This document shows positions 48,513-57,390 of a stretch of 64,000 nt of DNA, one piece after another (positions within the stretch are counted from its first letter, which is position 1; each line of letters opens with the position of its first letter). The translations under genes were made by a program, and so were the position numbers. Source of the DNA: Nocardia niigatensis NBRC 100131 (GTDB lineage: Bacteria > Actinomycetota > Actinomycetes > Mycobacteriales > Mycobacteriaceae); contig NZ_BAGC01000043.1 of assembly GCF_000308655.1 (NCBI RefSeq), positions 558,001 to 622,000 on the forward strand, given 5' to 3'. The notes beneath the pieces were generated by a model. That model saw nothing but the letters and a program-made list of their open reading frames with translations. It did not search any database and was not told the origin of the DNA.

Positions 48513-49148
48513 ATGACCGTTCAGGCACGGTCGACACACGTCGGACGTCGGCAACGGAAGATGCACGATAAGCAGTCCCGGATCTTCGAAGCCGCCGCCA
48601 CGCTGTTTGCTGAATACGGTTTCGATCAGGTGACCACCCAGCAGATTTCGGACCGCGCGGACATCGCCGCGGGCACCCTGTTCCGGTACGCCGCCACGAA
48701 GGGCGAACTGCTGCTGATGGTCTACAACGAGGAACTGCGGACCGCGCTGGACGACGGCGCTGCCGCGTCCCGGACCCGGACCGACCCGGCGGAAGCGGTG
48801 TCGGCCATGCTCGATCCGCTGCTGCGCGCGGCCGAGCGGAGGCCCGAGAACACCATCGCCTATCAGCGTGAACTGCTTTTCGGCTCACCCACCGACAAAT
48901 ACCGCTCCGAGGGCCTGGCACTGGTGGCCCGGCTGGAGTCCATGATCGCCGCGCGGCTGCTCGAAAACCCCTCGGCGCGTGGGGAAGAGCAGGCCCGGCT
49001 GGCGGGACGCAGCATCTTCGCGGTCCTGCACCTGGCACTGGTGCAACCGTCCACCGGGGCGCATCCCGGCCACGACGCCATGGCGGATCTGCGGGCGCAG
49101 ATCGCACAGATAATCGCTGGATTCCTCACATCCCCAGGGAGGCAATGA
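48513..49148 (+). CDS. TetR-family regulator of the oleate hydratase operon
   Basis: 211-aa TetR regulator. HTH about residues 20-65: IFEAAATLFAEYGFDQVTTQQISDRADIAAGTLFRYAATKGELL; the C-terminal domain is helical. ATG with GGAGG about 7 bases upstream. Its stop overlaps the next start (ATGA), so it is co-transcribed with the dehydrogenase and oleate hydratase and probably represses all three through the palindrome at 48472-48485. Likely ligand: an unsaturated fatty acid or acyl-CoA (inference). Confidence 0.88.
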   Translation: MTVQARSTHVGRRQRKMHDKQSRIFEAAATLFAEYGFDQVTTQQISDRADIAAGTLFRYAATKGELLLMVYNEELRTALDDGAAASRTRTDPAEAVSAMLDPLLRAAERRPENTIAYQRELLFGSPTDKYRSEGLALVARLESMIAARLLENPSARGEEQARLAGRSIFAVLHLALVQPSTGAHPGHDAMADLRAQIAQIIAGFLTSPGRQ

Positions 49149-50008
49149 CAATGACCATCGAGATCCGCAAGGTCACCGTGCTCGGCACCGGAGTTCTCGG
49201 TTCCCAGATCGCATTCCAGACCGCGTTCCGCGGATTCGACGTCACCGCGTACGACATCGACGACGCGGCCCTGACCGCGGCGCGCGGCCGCTTCGACAAG
49301 CTGGCCGCCGTCTACCGGCAGGCGGTACCGGGCGGCGCCGACGGGAAGGCCGAGTCGACCGCGGCGGGCATCGCGCTGACCTCCGATCTCGGCGCGGCCG
49401 TCGCCGACGCCGACCTGGTGATCGAGGCGATCCCCGAGGTGCTCACCATCAAGCAGGACACCTACGAGAAGCTGGGCAAGCTCGCGCCCGAGCGCACCAT
49501 CTTCGCCACCAACTCCTCCACGCTGCTGCCGAGCGCCATGAAGGACTTCACCGGTCGCCCGGACCGGTTCCTGGCGCTGCACTTCGCGAATCAGGTGTGG
49601 CACTTCAACACCGCCGAGATCATGGGCACCGCCGACACCGATCCGGCCGTCTACCAGGCCGTCGTGGACTTCGCCACCGCCATCGGCATGGTGCCGATCG
49701 AGCTGCACAAGGAGAAGGCCGGCTACGTCCTCAACTCGCTGCTGGTGCCGCTGCTGAACGCGGCCATGACGCTGGCCGAGGGTGGCTACGCCGAGCCCGA
49801 CGCCGTGGACAAGACCTGGCGCATCGGCACCGGCGCCCCGGCGGGGCCGTTCCAGATCCTCGACATCATCGGCCTGACCACGCCCTACAACATCATGATC
49901 AACAACAGCGACGAGACCGCGCAGCGAATCGCCAAGTGGCTCAAGGACAACTACATCGACCAGGGCAAGCTCGGCATCGCCAGCGGGGAGGGCTTCTACA
50001 AGTACTGA
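49145..50008 (+). CDS. 3-hydroxyacyl-CoA dehydrogenase-family NAD-dependent alcohol dehydrogenase
   Basis: 287-aa protein with the HAD-family two-domain layout: NAD fold VLGTGVLGSQIAFQTAFRG (residues 9-27), VIEAIPE, NSSTLLPS, and the C-terminal helical domain GYVLNSLLVPLLNAA ... GAPAGPFQILDIIGL. The catalytic His signature normally written HFFNP reads HFANQ, suggesting a substrate other than a short 3-hydroxyacyl-CoA. Coupled by ATGA to the TetR gene and followed by oleate hydratase. Inference: oxidises 10-hydroxystearate to 10-ketostearate, a step known biochemically in Nocardia and Micrococcus. Confidence in family is high, in substrate moderate. Confidence 0.87.
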   Translation: MTMTIEIRKVTVLGTGVLGSQIAFQTAFRGFDVTAYDIDDAALTAARGRFDKLAAVYRQAVPGGADGKAESTAAGIALTSDLGAAVADADLVIEAIPEVLTIKQDTYEKLGKLAPERTIFATNSSTLLPSAMKDFTGRPDRFLALHFANQVWHFNTAEIMGTADTDPAVYQAVVDFATAIGMVPIELHKEKAGYVLNSLLVPLLNAAMTLAEGGYAEPDAVDKTWRIGTGAPAGPFQILDIIGLTTPYNIMINNSDETAQRIAKWLKDNYIDQGKLGIASGEGFYKY

Positions 50009-50064
50009 GCCGAGATCCACGACAGCTGAGCACTTCCAGATCACCTTCAGGGATAGGAATTCGC

Positions 50065-51828
50065 ATGTTCTACAGCAGTGGCAATTACGAGGCCTTCGCC
50101 CGCCCGCGCAAGCCCGCGGGAGTGGACGGGAAGACGGCCTGGTTCGTGGGATCCGGTCTGGCGTCGCTGTCCGGCGCCGCCTTCCTGATCCGCGACGGTC
50201 AACTGCCCGGGAGCAAGATCACCATTCTGGAAGAGCTGAAGCTGCCCGGCGGCGCGCTCGACGGCATCAGGGAACCGAAGAAGGGCTTCGTCATTCGCGG
50301 CGGCCGCGAGATGGAGAACCACTTCGAATGTCTGTGGGACCTCTACCGGACCATCCCGTCCATGGAGATCGAGGGCGCGAGCGTGCTCGACGAGTTCTAC
50401 TGGCTCAACAAGGACGACCCGAACTTCTCCCTCGAGCGCGCCACCGTCAATCGCGGGCAGAGCGCCCAGACCAAGAACCTCTTCACGCTGAACGCCAAGG
50501 CACAGCAGGACATCACCAAGATCTTCCTCGCCACCCGTGAGGAGATGGAGGGCAAGCGCATCAACGAGGTGTTCTCGCCGGACTTCTTCGAGAGCAACTT
50601 CTGGATGTACTGGCGCACCATGTTCGCCTTCGAGGACTGGCACAGCGCGCTCGAGATGAAGCTCTACCTGCATCGCTTCATCCACCATATCGGCGGCCTG
50701 CCGGACTTCTCGGCGCTGAAGTTCACCAAGTACAACCAGTACGAGTCACTGGTGCTGCCGCTGTACCGCTGGCTGCTCGACCAGGGCGTCACCTTCAAGT
50801 TCGACACCACGGTCACCGACGTCGACTTCGACCTCGCCGCGGATCGCAAGCAGGCCACCAGGATTCACTGGATCTCGGAGGGCGTCGAGGGCGGCGTCGA
50901 CCTGGGGCCCGACGATATGGTGCTGATGACCATCGGCTCGCTGACCGAGAACTCCGACGAGGGCGACCACCACACCCCCGCCAAGGTCAACGACGGCCCG
51001 GCTCCCGCCTGGGATCTATGGCGCCGGATCGCGGCCAAGGACAAGGCTTTCGGCCATCCGGACGTGTTCGGATCGCACATCCCCGAGACCAAGTGGGAGT
51101 CGGCCACCGTCACCACCCTGGACGGGCGCATCCCCGAATACATTCAGAAGATCTGCAAGCGGGATCCCTTCAGCGGCAAGGTCGTCACCGGCGGCATCGT
51201 CACCGTGAAGGACTCCAGCTGGCTGATGAGCTGGACGGTCAACCGGCAGCCGCACTTCAAGCAGCAGCCCAAGGACCAGATCGTGGTGTGGGTGTACTCG
51301 TTGTTCGTCGACAAGCCGGGCGACTACGTGCAGAAGACCATGCAGGAGTGCACCGGCGAGGAGATCACCCAGGAGTGGCTGTACCACCTGGGCGTTCCCG
51401 AAGCCGACATCCCGGAGCTGGCCGCGAACGCCGCCAAGTGCGTCCCGGTCATGATGCCGTACGTGACCGCGTTCTTCATGCCCCGCAAGGCCGGTGACCG
51501 TCCGGACGTGGTGCCGAAGGGTGCGGTCAACTTCGCCTTCATCGGCCAGTTCGCCGAGACCAGCCGCGACTGCATCTTCACCACCGAGTACTCGGTGCGC
51601 ACCGGTATGGAGGCGGCGTACCGGCTGCTCGACATCGAACGCGGCGTCCCGGAGGTCTTCAACTCCACCTACGACGTCCGCGCCCTGCTGGCCGCCATGA
51701 CCCGCCTCCGCGACGGCGATCCCATCGATCTCCCCGGCCCGGATCTGCTGTGGCGCGGGCTGGCAAAGCGCCTCGGCAACAACGAGATCGGCGAACTGCT
51801 CACCCAGTACGGCATCATCGGCCAGTAA
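50065..51828 (+). CDS. ohyA: Oleate hydratase
   Basis: 587-aa FAD-dependent fatty acid double-bond hydratase (MCRA family), adding water to oleate to give 10-hydroxystearate. Features: FAD fold WFVGSGLASLSGAAFLIRD (residues 27-45), LPGGALDG, the GGREMENHFECLWDL block (about 80), WMYWRTMFAFEDWHSALEMK (about 180), a conserved SSWLMSWTVNRQPHF segment, and C-terminal FAFIGQFAETSRDCIFTTEYSVRTGMEAA. Length agrees with the family. ATG 50065 with AGGA 7 bases upstream; the open frame further upstream is a shadow of the dehydrogenase. Third gene of the TetR/dehydrogenase/hydratase operon; role in detoxifying or metabolising unsaturated fatty acids. Confidence 0.95.
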   Translation: MFYSSGNYEAFARPRKPAGVDGKTAWFVGSGLASLSGAAFLIRDGQLPGSKITILEELKLPGGALDGIREPKKGFVIRGGREMENHFECLWDLYRTIPSMEIEGASVLDEFYWLNKDDPNFSLERATVNRGQSAQTKNLFTLNAKAQQDITKIFLATREEMEGKRINEVFSPDFFESNFWMYWRTMFAFEDWHSALEMKLYLHRFIHHIGGLPDFSALKFTKYNQYESLVLPLYRWLLDQGVTFKFDTTVTDVDFDLAADRKQATRIHWISEGVEGGVDLGPDDMVLMTIGSLTENSDEGDHHTPAKVNDGPAPAWDLWRRIAAKDKAFGHPDVFGSHIPETKWESATVTTLDGRIPEYIQKICKRDPFSGKVVTGGIVTVKDSSWLMSWTVNRQPHFKQQPKDQIVVWVYSLFVDKPGDYVQKTMQECTGEEITQEWLYHLGVPEADIPELAANAAKCVPVMMPYVTAFFMPRKAGDRPDVVPKGAVNFAFIGQFAETSRDCIFTTEYSVRTGMEAAYRLLDIERGVPEVFNSTYDVRALLAAMTRLRDGDPIDLPGPDLLWRGLAKRLGNNEIGELLTQYGIIGQ

Positions 51829-51841
51829 TCCCGGCCACGGT

Positions 51842-51866
51842 GGCCCGGTTCCGCTGGGACCGGGCC
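51842..51866. terminator. Bidirectional hairpin between oleate hydratase and LysR genes
   Basis: GGCCCGGT (51842-51849) and ACCGGGCC (51859-51866) with a 9-base loop, between the convergent stops at 51828 and 51874. Confidence 0.6.
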
Positions 51867-51873
51867 ATTGTCG

Positions 51874-52779
51874 TCAGCGGTCGCAGTCGCTCCAGGCGCG
51901 GGCGGCCGCCAGCAGCCGGGCGCGGACGCGATCCGCGTGAGGGCGGTCGGGGCCGCCGACACGGCGGGCCAGGAAGACCGTGTTGATCGGTGCGTCCTCC
52001 GGGTCGTGGAGCTTCCGGATTGCGCCCGAGGCCAATTCGCCGGCGCACAGGTAACTCGGCAGCACCGAGATGCCGGCACCCGCCACGACCGCGGCGAGCA
52101 CGGCACGCAGGTCGGGAATCACCAGGCCCGGATCCGCTTCCAGGCGGGTCCCGAAGACATGCCGCCAGTAGCGCCGCACGATCGGGAAGTCGGATGCGTA
52201 GGCGACCAGCGGTGCCACGCCGAAGTCGTTGGCGCGCAATCGATCCAGATCGGTGCGGGCGGCCACCTCGGGCGCGGCCACCAGGATGAACTCCTCGTCG
52301 GCGAGGGGTTCGGCGAGCACGGCGCGGCCGCGCGGCCGGACGGTCGAGAGAACAAGGTCCAGTTTGCCGACCCGGAGATCCGCGAGCAGATCGTCGGCCA
52401 GACCGATGCTGACCGCGAGCCGGACGCCGTCGAACACCAGTGGCGCGAGCGCGGGCAGGGCCAGGGTGGACAGCAATTCGGCCGGGCCGCCGAGCAACAC
52501 GGGCGGTTCCACGGCGGCGACGGTGTCGGGGGAACCGTTGCCGATCACCGACTCCAGAGCATCGAGCGGGGCCGAGACCCGGGCGGCCAGATCGTGGGCG
52601 GCGGCGGTGGGTGCCACACCGCGCGGCAGCCGCTCGAAGAGCGGGCGGCCGAGCTGACGTTCCAGCGCCTGCAACTGGGTGGTGGCGGTCGGCTGTGAGA
52701 GACCGACCTGCCCGGCGGCCGCGGTGATCGACCCGGCTCGGTAGACGGCCAGGAAGGTCCGCAACTGCGCGAGATCCAT
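51874..52779 (-). CDS. LysR-family transcriptional regulator
   Basis: 301-aa LTTR with N-terminal MDLAQLRTFLAVYRAGSITA, LSQPTATTQLQALERQLGRPLFER (residues 1-58) and a periplasmic-binding-protein-like effector domain (LRVGKLDLVLST; late VAGAGISVLPSYL). The ATG at 52779 places the HTH at the very N-terminus; a start at 52806 would add nine residues. Divergent from the NTF2-like gene, its likely target. Inducer unknown. Confidence 0.88.
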   Translation of the reverse strand: MDLAQLRTFLAVYRAGSITAAAGQVGLSQPTATTQLQALERQLGRPLFERLPRGVAPTAAAHDLAARVSAPLDALESVIGNGSPDTVAAVEPPVLLGGPAELLSTLALPALAPLVFDGVRLAVSIGLADDLLADLRVGKLDLVLSTVRPRGRAVLAEPLADEEFILVAAPEVAARTDLDRLRANDFGVAPLVAYASDFPIVRRYWRHVFGTRLEADPGLVIPDLRAVLAAVVAGAGISVLPSYLCAGELASGAIRKLHDPEDAPINTVFLARRVGGPDRPHADRVRARLLAAARAWSDCDR

Positions 52780-52874
52780 CGAGCCGTCAGCCTGCTTGTG
52801 TCGCACCCGGCGAGTCTATTGACCCGGCACCGCATTGCCGCGGTAGCCAGCTTCGTCGACCGCTACCTAAATAC

Positions 52875-52886
52875 TCAATTTTTTGA
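52875..52886. promoter_or_regulatory. AT-rich dyad between LysR and NTF2-like genes
   Basis: TCAA-TTTT-TTGA in an unusually AT-rich stretch of the 193-base divergent region. Possible LysR site; the minus strand also shows TATTTA nearby that could be a -10 element. Confidence 0.3.
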
Positions 52887-52972
52887 CTAGCGATGACCTG
52901 GACACTCCGGTCAGCCGCGCGCTACTGTTCGAAGTCGGTAGACAATGATTTGATTATTGAAATCGAGGGATC

Positions 52973-53410
52973 ATGCACCCGTTCCGGAAGGCCGTCGAAG
53001 CCCGTGACGCGGCGGCCATCGAGGCCCTGCTCGCCGACGATGTCATCTTCACCAGCCCGGTCGCCTTCAAGCCCTATCGGGGCAAGGCCATCACCGCCGC
53101 CATCCTGCGCGGAGTCATGCGGGTGTTCGAGGACTTCCGCTACATCAAGGAGATCGGTGCGGCGGACAGCAGCGATCACGCCCTGGTCTTCGAGACCACG
53201 GTCGCGGGCAAGCGCATCACCGGATGCGACTTCCTGCACGTCGACGCCGACGGCTTGATCGACGAGTTCACGGTGATGGTGCGCCCGCTCTCCGGCGCGC
53301 AGGTCCTCGCGGAGGCGATGGCCGCGCAGTTCGAGCGGATCCAGGCCGAGGCCGTGGCGCAAATCGAACGGGAGGCAGCAGCGGCCGAACGCCAAGCGGC
53401 GGGCTCGTGA
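52973..53410 (+). CDS. NTF2-like/SnoaL-fold protein
   Basis: 145-aa alpha+beta cone-fold protein: N-terminal helix FRKAVEARDAAAIEALLADDVIFTSPV, strand AFKPYRGKAI, and FLHVDADGLIDEFTVMVRPL. A C-terminal helix rich in Glu/Ala/Gln (about 115-145) is an addition to the basic fold. Members include isomerases, hydrolases and ligand-binding proteins; no catalytic assignment is possible here. ATG with GAGG about 5 bases upstream. Divergent from the LysR gene. Confidence 0.8.
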   Translation: MHPFRKAVEARDAAAIEALLADDVIFTSPVAFKPYRGKAITAAILRGVMRVFEDFRYIKEIGAADSSDHALVFETTVAGKRITGCDFLHVDADGLIDEFTVMVRPLSGAQVLAEAMAAQFERIQAEAVAQIEREAAAAERQAAGS

Positions 53411-53486
53411 ACGAGTCCGGCCCGGCTCCCGTGGCGGCCGATTTCCTGGGATGATCCACGAACAGTCACCGAAAGGCCGATCCGCC

Positions 53487-54308
53487 ATGACCGAGGGCAG
53501 CTACACCCGATACGTCGCCCTGGGCGACAGTCAGACCGAGGGCGTGGGCGACGGCGACGACCTGACCGGCCTGCGTGGGTGGGCGGACCGGCTGGCCGAG
53601 CGACTCGCCGTTACCAATCCCGAACTGCGCTACGCCAATCTGGCGGTCCGCGGCAAGCTGGCGCACCAGATCCGCGACGACCAATTGGACGCGGCGCTGG
53701 CGCTGCGCCCGGACCTGGCCACCGTGCTGGCGGGCATGAACGATCTGCTGCGCCCGAACTTCGATCCGGACGAGATCGCCGGGCACGTGGAGGCCATGTT
53801 CGCCGCGCTCACCGCCACCGGCGCGGTAGTGGCGACACTGACCTTCCCCGATGTGGCCGAGACCATTCCGATGGCCCGGCCCATTCGCGGCCGGATCGCG
53901 GCGATCAACGACCGGCTGCGGGCGGCCGCCCATCGGCACGGCGTACTGGTCGCCGAGACCGGCCATCACCCCGTGGTGACCGATCCCCGCCTGTGGGACG
54001 CCGACCGGCTGCACGCCAGCCCGCTCGGGCATCAGCGCATCGCCGACGCGGTGGCCGAGGCGCTGCGGCTGCCCGGCGCGAACGACGCCTGGACCCGGCC
54101 GCTGCTTCCGGCCCTGCCCGAGAACGGGGCGCTGCGCTCGATCGCAGCCGAATTCCATTGGGCGGCAACCGCACTGGGTCCGTGGGTGATGCGCCGGCTG
54201 CGCGGCATCTCCTCCGGGGACCGACGGGTGCCCAAGCGCCCGGTGCCGCTCCCGGTCCAGCTGAGCGATCCGGTCACGATGCCCGGCAGCGGGGTCGCCC
54301 CCGCGTAG
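53487..54308 (+). CDS. SGNH/GDSL-family hydrolase
   Basis: 273-aa esterase/lipase of the SGNH superfamily. Block I is YVALGDSQTEG (Ser about residue 15), block II Gly in LAVRGK, block III GMND (about 82), block V catalytic DRLHASPLGHQ (about 176). No signal peptide. The C-terminal 60 residues (HWAATALGPWVMRRLRG...) form a basic, possibly membrane-touching extension. Start ATG 53487 with AAAGG about 10 bases upstream; an in-frame start at 53451 is less likely. Its stop codon directly abuts the stop of the convergent TerD gene. Confidence 0.85.
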   Translation: MTEGSYTRYVALGDSQTEGVGDGDDLTGLRGWADRLAERLAVTNPELRYANLAVRGKLAHQIRDDQLDAALALRPDLATVLAGMNDLLRPNFDPDEIAGHVEAMFAALTATGAVVATLTFPDVAETIPMARPIRGRIAAINDRLRAAAHRHGVLVAETGHHPVVTDPRLWDADRLHASPLGHQRIADAVAEALRLPGANDAWTRPLLPALPENGALRSIAAEFHWAATALGPWVMRRLRGISSGDRRVPKRPVPLPVQLSDPVTMPGSGVAPA

Positions 54309-55208
54309 TCAGACGTCGACCCCGTAATCCCCTGCGATACCGCCCAATCCGGAGGCGTAGCCCTGTCCGATGGCCCGGAACTTCCACTCGGCGCCGGACC
54401 GGTAGAGCTCGCCGAACACCATTGCGGTCTCGGTGCAGGCGTCCTCGGTGAGGTCGAAGCGGGTCAGCTCCGATCCGGTGACGGCGTCCACGACCCGGAT
54501 GTAGGCATTGCGGACCTGGCCGAAGGCCTGCCGTCGGGTCTCGGCCTCGTAGATCGATACGGGGAAGACGATATTCGTGATGCCCGGCGGCATCGCCGCC
54601 AGATCCACGGTGATCGCCTCGCCGTCGCCCGCGCCGGTGAGGTTGTCGCCGGTGTGCTCGATGGCGCCCTCGGGGGAACGCAGGTTGTTGTAGAACACGA
54701 AATGCCGGTCGGAGACGACACGCTGGTTCGATCCGCACGCGAGCGCGCTGGCATCGAGATCGAAATCGGCTCCGACGGTGTCGCGCACGTCCCAGCCCAG
54801 GGCGACGGCCACCTTCGTCAGGTTCGGCGCCTGCCTCGACAGCGAGACATTGCCGCCCTTGGCCACCCGGACACTCATCGCGTGACGGTCCCTCCCGGAT
54901 CGGAACCGCCCGGCCCGGTCGTCCTCGCGCCGCGACGCGGAGATCACCGAATCAACGTCCGGGTCAGCGGGATTCGTATCGAGCTGATCGGCGATCACGG
55001 CGATCCGGCGTTGCAGGGCGAGCAGTTCGATCAGATCCCGGGGCATCGCCTCCCCGATGCCGTCCGGCGAGACCGCGGCGTCCACCGCCTCGGCATGCGC
55101 GTCCTGCACCGCCGCCCGCAGGCGCGCGGCCAGGCCCGCACGCGGCGTCGCCGGCTCGGGGTCCACCGGCCCCAGCCCCGCCCACGGTTCCCCCTTACCG
55201 AGCGTCAC
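54309..55208 (-). CDS. TerD protein with a 110-residue N-terminal extension
   Basis: The C-terminal 189 residues are a canonical TerD: MSVRVAKGGNVSLSRQAPNL, VALGWDVRD, DFDLDASALAC, EGAIEHTGDNLTGAGDG metal loop, FPVSIYEAETRRQAFGQVRNA, and final YGVDV. The same frame stays open upstream for 110 codons with strongly GC-biased third positions and a helical, protein-like sequence (GLAARLRAAVQDAHAEAVDA, ELLALQRRIAVIADQL). A GTG at 55208 has TACATT exactly six bases upstream and no Shine-Dalgarno, consistent with a leaderless message. The alternative is the ATG at 54878, with GGAGGG 11 bases upstream, giving TerD alone. I favour the long form but not strongly. Stress-response protein; exact role unknown. 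Confidence 0.72.
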   Translation of the reverse strand: MTLGKGEPWAGLGPVDPEPATPRAGLAARLRAAVQDAHAEAVDAAVSPDGIGEAMPRDLIELLALQRRIAVIADQLDTNPADPDVDSVISASRREDDRAGRFRSGRDRHAMSVRVAKGGNVSLSRQAPNLTKVAVALGWDVRDTVGADFDLDASALACGSNQRVVSDRHFVFYNNLRSPEGAIEHTGDNLTGAGDGEAITVDLAAMPPGITNIVFPVSIYEAETRRQAFGQVRNAYIRVVDAVTGSELTRFDLTEDACTETAMVFGELYRSGAEWKFRAIGQGYASGLGGIAGDYGVDV

Positions 55209-55214
55209 ACCTCG

Positions 55215-55220
55215 AATGTA
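55215..55220 (-). promoter_or_regulatory. Leaderless-type -10 box, extended TerD gene
   Basis: TACATT followed by six bases and the GTG at 55208. Confidence 0.45.
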
Positions 55221-55252
55221 CCTGCACGGCAGGCCAATCGAGCGGTCTCGGG

Positions 55253-55330
55253 TCAGCCGGCCTCCACCCACAGCACCGGCATCCGCTGGACCGGGTTGAC
55301 GGCGAAGCCCCGCGATTCCAGGGCTGAGCG
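55253..55330 (-). pseudogene. C-terminal gene remnant
   Basis: On the minus strand a short frame reads ALESRGFAVNPVQRMPVLWV followed by EAG and a stop at 55253. It looks like the end of a protein (a GNAT-like C-terminus is one possibility), but no intact gene leads into it. Probably a decayed or truncated gene in the 230-base gap before the carboxylesterase. Confidence 0.3.
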
Positions 55331-55438
55331 GGTACCGCGTCGACTCGACGAGCCGGAGCTGAACGAGCGGGCGGGAGTGCTCGCGTCAGCGAGTCGGGAC
55401 CCATGAACGAGTTGTCGCGCCACGCGACCCGATGGTGG

Positions 55439-57034
55439 CTATTGCAGCAGGTCGCTCCAGAACGCGCAGCGGTGGTCGGCGGCGAAGGTGTCGGAGAACT
55501 GGCTGCCGCCGGGGCGGAAGGACAGGAACGACGGTGCGGCCGTGGTGTATCGCGGCATGGCGGGCAGGCCCTGCGGGTCGGCGGTGCCGGCGGTGATGAA
55601 GCGGGTCCAGTAGCGGCGCATCTCGTCCTGCAGGCGCTGCTGGGCGGGGTTCATGACGGCGTGCAGGAGCGGACCGGCCTGCACCAGATCGAAGAGGAAG
55701 GGGAGTTCCGCGGCGTGGTACGCGCCCATGGGGAAGGTGCTGGGCGGGGCCAGGGCCGACCTGTCGTCGAATTCGTAGACGTAGGTGGGATTCTGGCGGC
55801 CGAAGTCGCCGACCTGGTCGGCCAGGTTGCAGACGAACTTGTCGGTCCAGGCCCGGGTGAGCGCGAGCGTGGGCTGCGCGTAGTCGCTCAGCGGATACTC
55901 CGCCACGATTCGATCGACCTGCGCCCGATCCACCCCGCTCAGCTTCGCCGTGAGCTGGGCGGGGTAATCCGCGGCGGTCATCCTCGCGCCGAGCGGGTTG
56001 CCGTAATCCATCCACACCCACAGCGCCATCTCGTCGTGGTTGGAGCCGATGAAGGTGGGAACATGCGCCATCCCACCGGCTTTCAGCACGGCGACCGGAT
56101 CGCGAGGGAGAAAGTCGTTGCCGTACACCACATTCACCGACTCCGGCGCGCGATCGACGAGGACATCCGCGGGCAGGCCGCGCAGGCACGCCGCATCGGC
56201 TCCCGGGCAACCGACGCCGGCCGCCCAGGCATCGCCCTCCGCCTCGGCGGCCGAGAGCGCCTGCCCGGCGCACGGGCCGCTCTGCATCATGGCCGCCTGG
56301 AAGAGTCCGGCCGACGAGGGCGTGGCCAGCTGCGCGCAGATCGAGATCCCGCCCGCCGATTCACCATCCACCGTCACCCGCTTCGGGTCGCCGCCGAAGG
56401 CCGCGATATTGCGCTGCACCCAGCGCAGCGCGGCCTGCTGATCCATCAGCCCGTAATCCCCGGAGCCAGCGCCCTCGTCCAGGCCCGAGGCAGCCAGGAA
56501 GCCGAAGGTGCCGAGCCGGTAGTTGATGGTGACCACGATGGCGTCACCGTCCGGCTGCGACACCAAAGGCGCTGCGCCGTACATGCTTCCGGTGCCGGTT
56601 TGCAGGCCGCCGCCGTGCAGCCACACCATGACCGGCAGGCCGTGGCCATCGGCCGGGAGCGTGGGCGGGGTCCACACGTTCAGGTAGAGGCAGTCCTCAT
56701 CGGTCGAGCGCAGTCCGCCCACGCCCGTGTCCTGCGCGCATTTCGGCCCGGCGTCGCGGGCCTCGCGGAGGCCCGGCCACGGCGGCACCGGTGCGGGCGG
56801 TTGCCAGCGCAGCGCGCCGACCGGTGGTGCGGCGTAAGGGATTCCATTGAAGAGCCGGTAGTCCGGGGCGACCACGCCGCGCAGGCTGCCACTGTCGACG
56901 GCGACGATGCCGGGGGCGGCCGGTAGGGCGCGCGCCACCGGTCCGTGCACCGCGAAGACCGTCACCAGCAGGGCCACCACCGAGAGCACCGCCCCGGCTC
57001 CCCACCCCATCCACTCCCGGTCACGCACGATCAC
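55439..57034 (-). CDS. Type B carboxylesterase, membrane-anchored or secreted
   Basis: 531-aa carboxylesterase/lipase type B. An N-terminal hydrophobic segment (about residues 10-29, AGAVLSVVALLVTVFAVHG) acts as signal or anchor. Catalytic features: DCLYLNVW (about 112), oxyanion HGGG (about 139), serine elbow GESAGG (about 225), Glu in SNHDEMALW (about 330), His in GAYHAAELPF (about 430). Paired Cys are present as in exported relatives. The GTG at 57034 is favoured by a near-perfect AGGAGG 5 bases upstream; the open frame to 57151 has no such signal. Acts outside the membrane on esters; substrate unknown. Confidence 0.88.
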   Translation of the reverse strand: MIVRDREWMGWGAGAVLSVVALLVTVFAVHGPVARALPAAPGIVAVDSGSLRGVVAPDYRLFNGIPYAAPPVGALRWQPPAPVPPWPGLREARDAGPKCAQDTGVGGLRSTDEDCLYLNVWTPPTLPADGHGLPVMVWLHGGGLQTGTGSMYGAAPLVSQPDGDAIVVTINYRLGTFGFLAASGLDEGAGSGDYGLMDQQAALRWVQRNIAAFGGDPKRVTVDGESAGGISICAQLATPSSAGLFQAAMMQSGPCAGQALSAAEAEGDAWAAGVGCPGADAACLRGLPADVLVDRAPESVNVVYGNDFLPRDPVAVLKAGGMAHVPTFIGSNHDEMALWVWMDYGNPLGARMTAADYPAQLTAKLSGVDRAQVDRIVAEYPLSDYAQPTLALTRAWTDKFVCNLADQVGDFGRQNPTYVYEFDDRSALAPPSTFPMGAYHAAELPFLFDLVQAGPLLHAVMNPAQQRLQDEMRRYWTRFITAGTADPQGLPAMPRYTTAAPSFLSFRPGGSQFSDTFAADHRCAFWSDLLQ

Positions 57035-57390
57035 CCGAGCCTCCTGGGCCAGCAGCGTTATCGCGTAATCGTCCGATACTAGTCGACCGTCCGGGACGGG
57101 GGCCCATAGTCTCGAGCGGCGATCAAAACCCCCAGCGTACGGGTGAGTCACCGCGCGTCCGCCGTCTCACCGCGAGACGGCCGTTGACAGTCGGTTCAGG
57201 GTCCGGGAAACGCGGATCCCATGACCCGGACCGCACCCGACGTGCCTGGACCGGCGCAGCGTGCGCTGATCCGGGCAACCCGCGCGGATTCCTCCGCGCG
57301 TCCGCCGCGTGCCGGAGGCTCGGTCACGGCATGATCGTCGTCGTTCGAGGGGGGATTCACTGTCGTGACCACAGGAAAGGGGTTCTGTTC
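57035..57390. other. 356-base divergent intergenic region
   Basis: Lies between the carboxylesterase and the small secreted protein genes. Contains a perfect 8-base-arm inverted repeat (57161-57181), a TTGACA at 57184-57189 without an evident -10 partner, and no convincing coding frame. Confidence 0.6.
57161..57181. promoter_or_regulatory. Inverted repeat in the carboxylesterase/secreted protein divergent region
   Basis: GCCGTCTC-ACCGC-GAGACGGC, perfect 8-base arms, directly followed by TTGACA. Could be an operator for either divergent gene. Confidence 0.4.

Noticed and set aside
57184..57212. TTGACA box as promoter for the small secreted protein
   Set aside because: No -10-like hexamer 16-19 bases downstream and the start codon is about 200 bases away; left as an unpaired hexamer.
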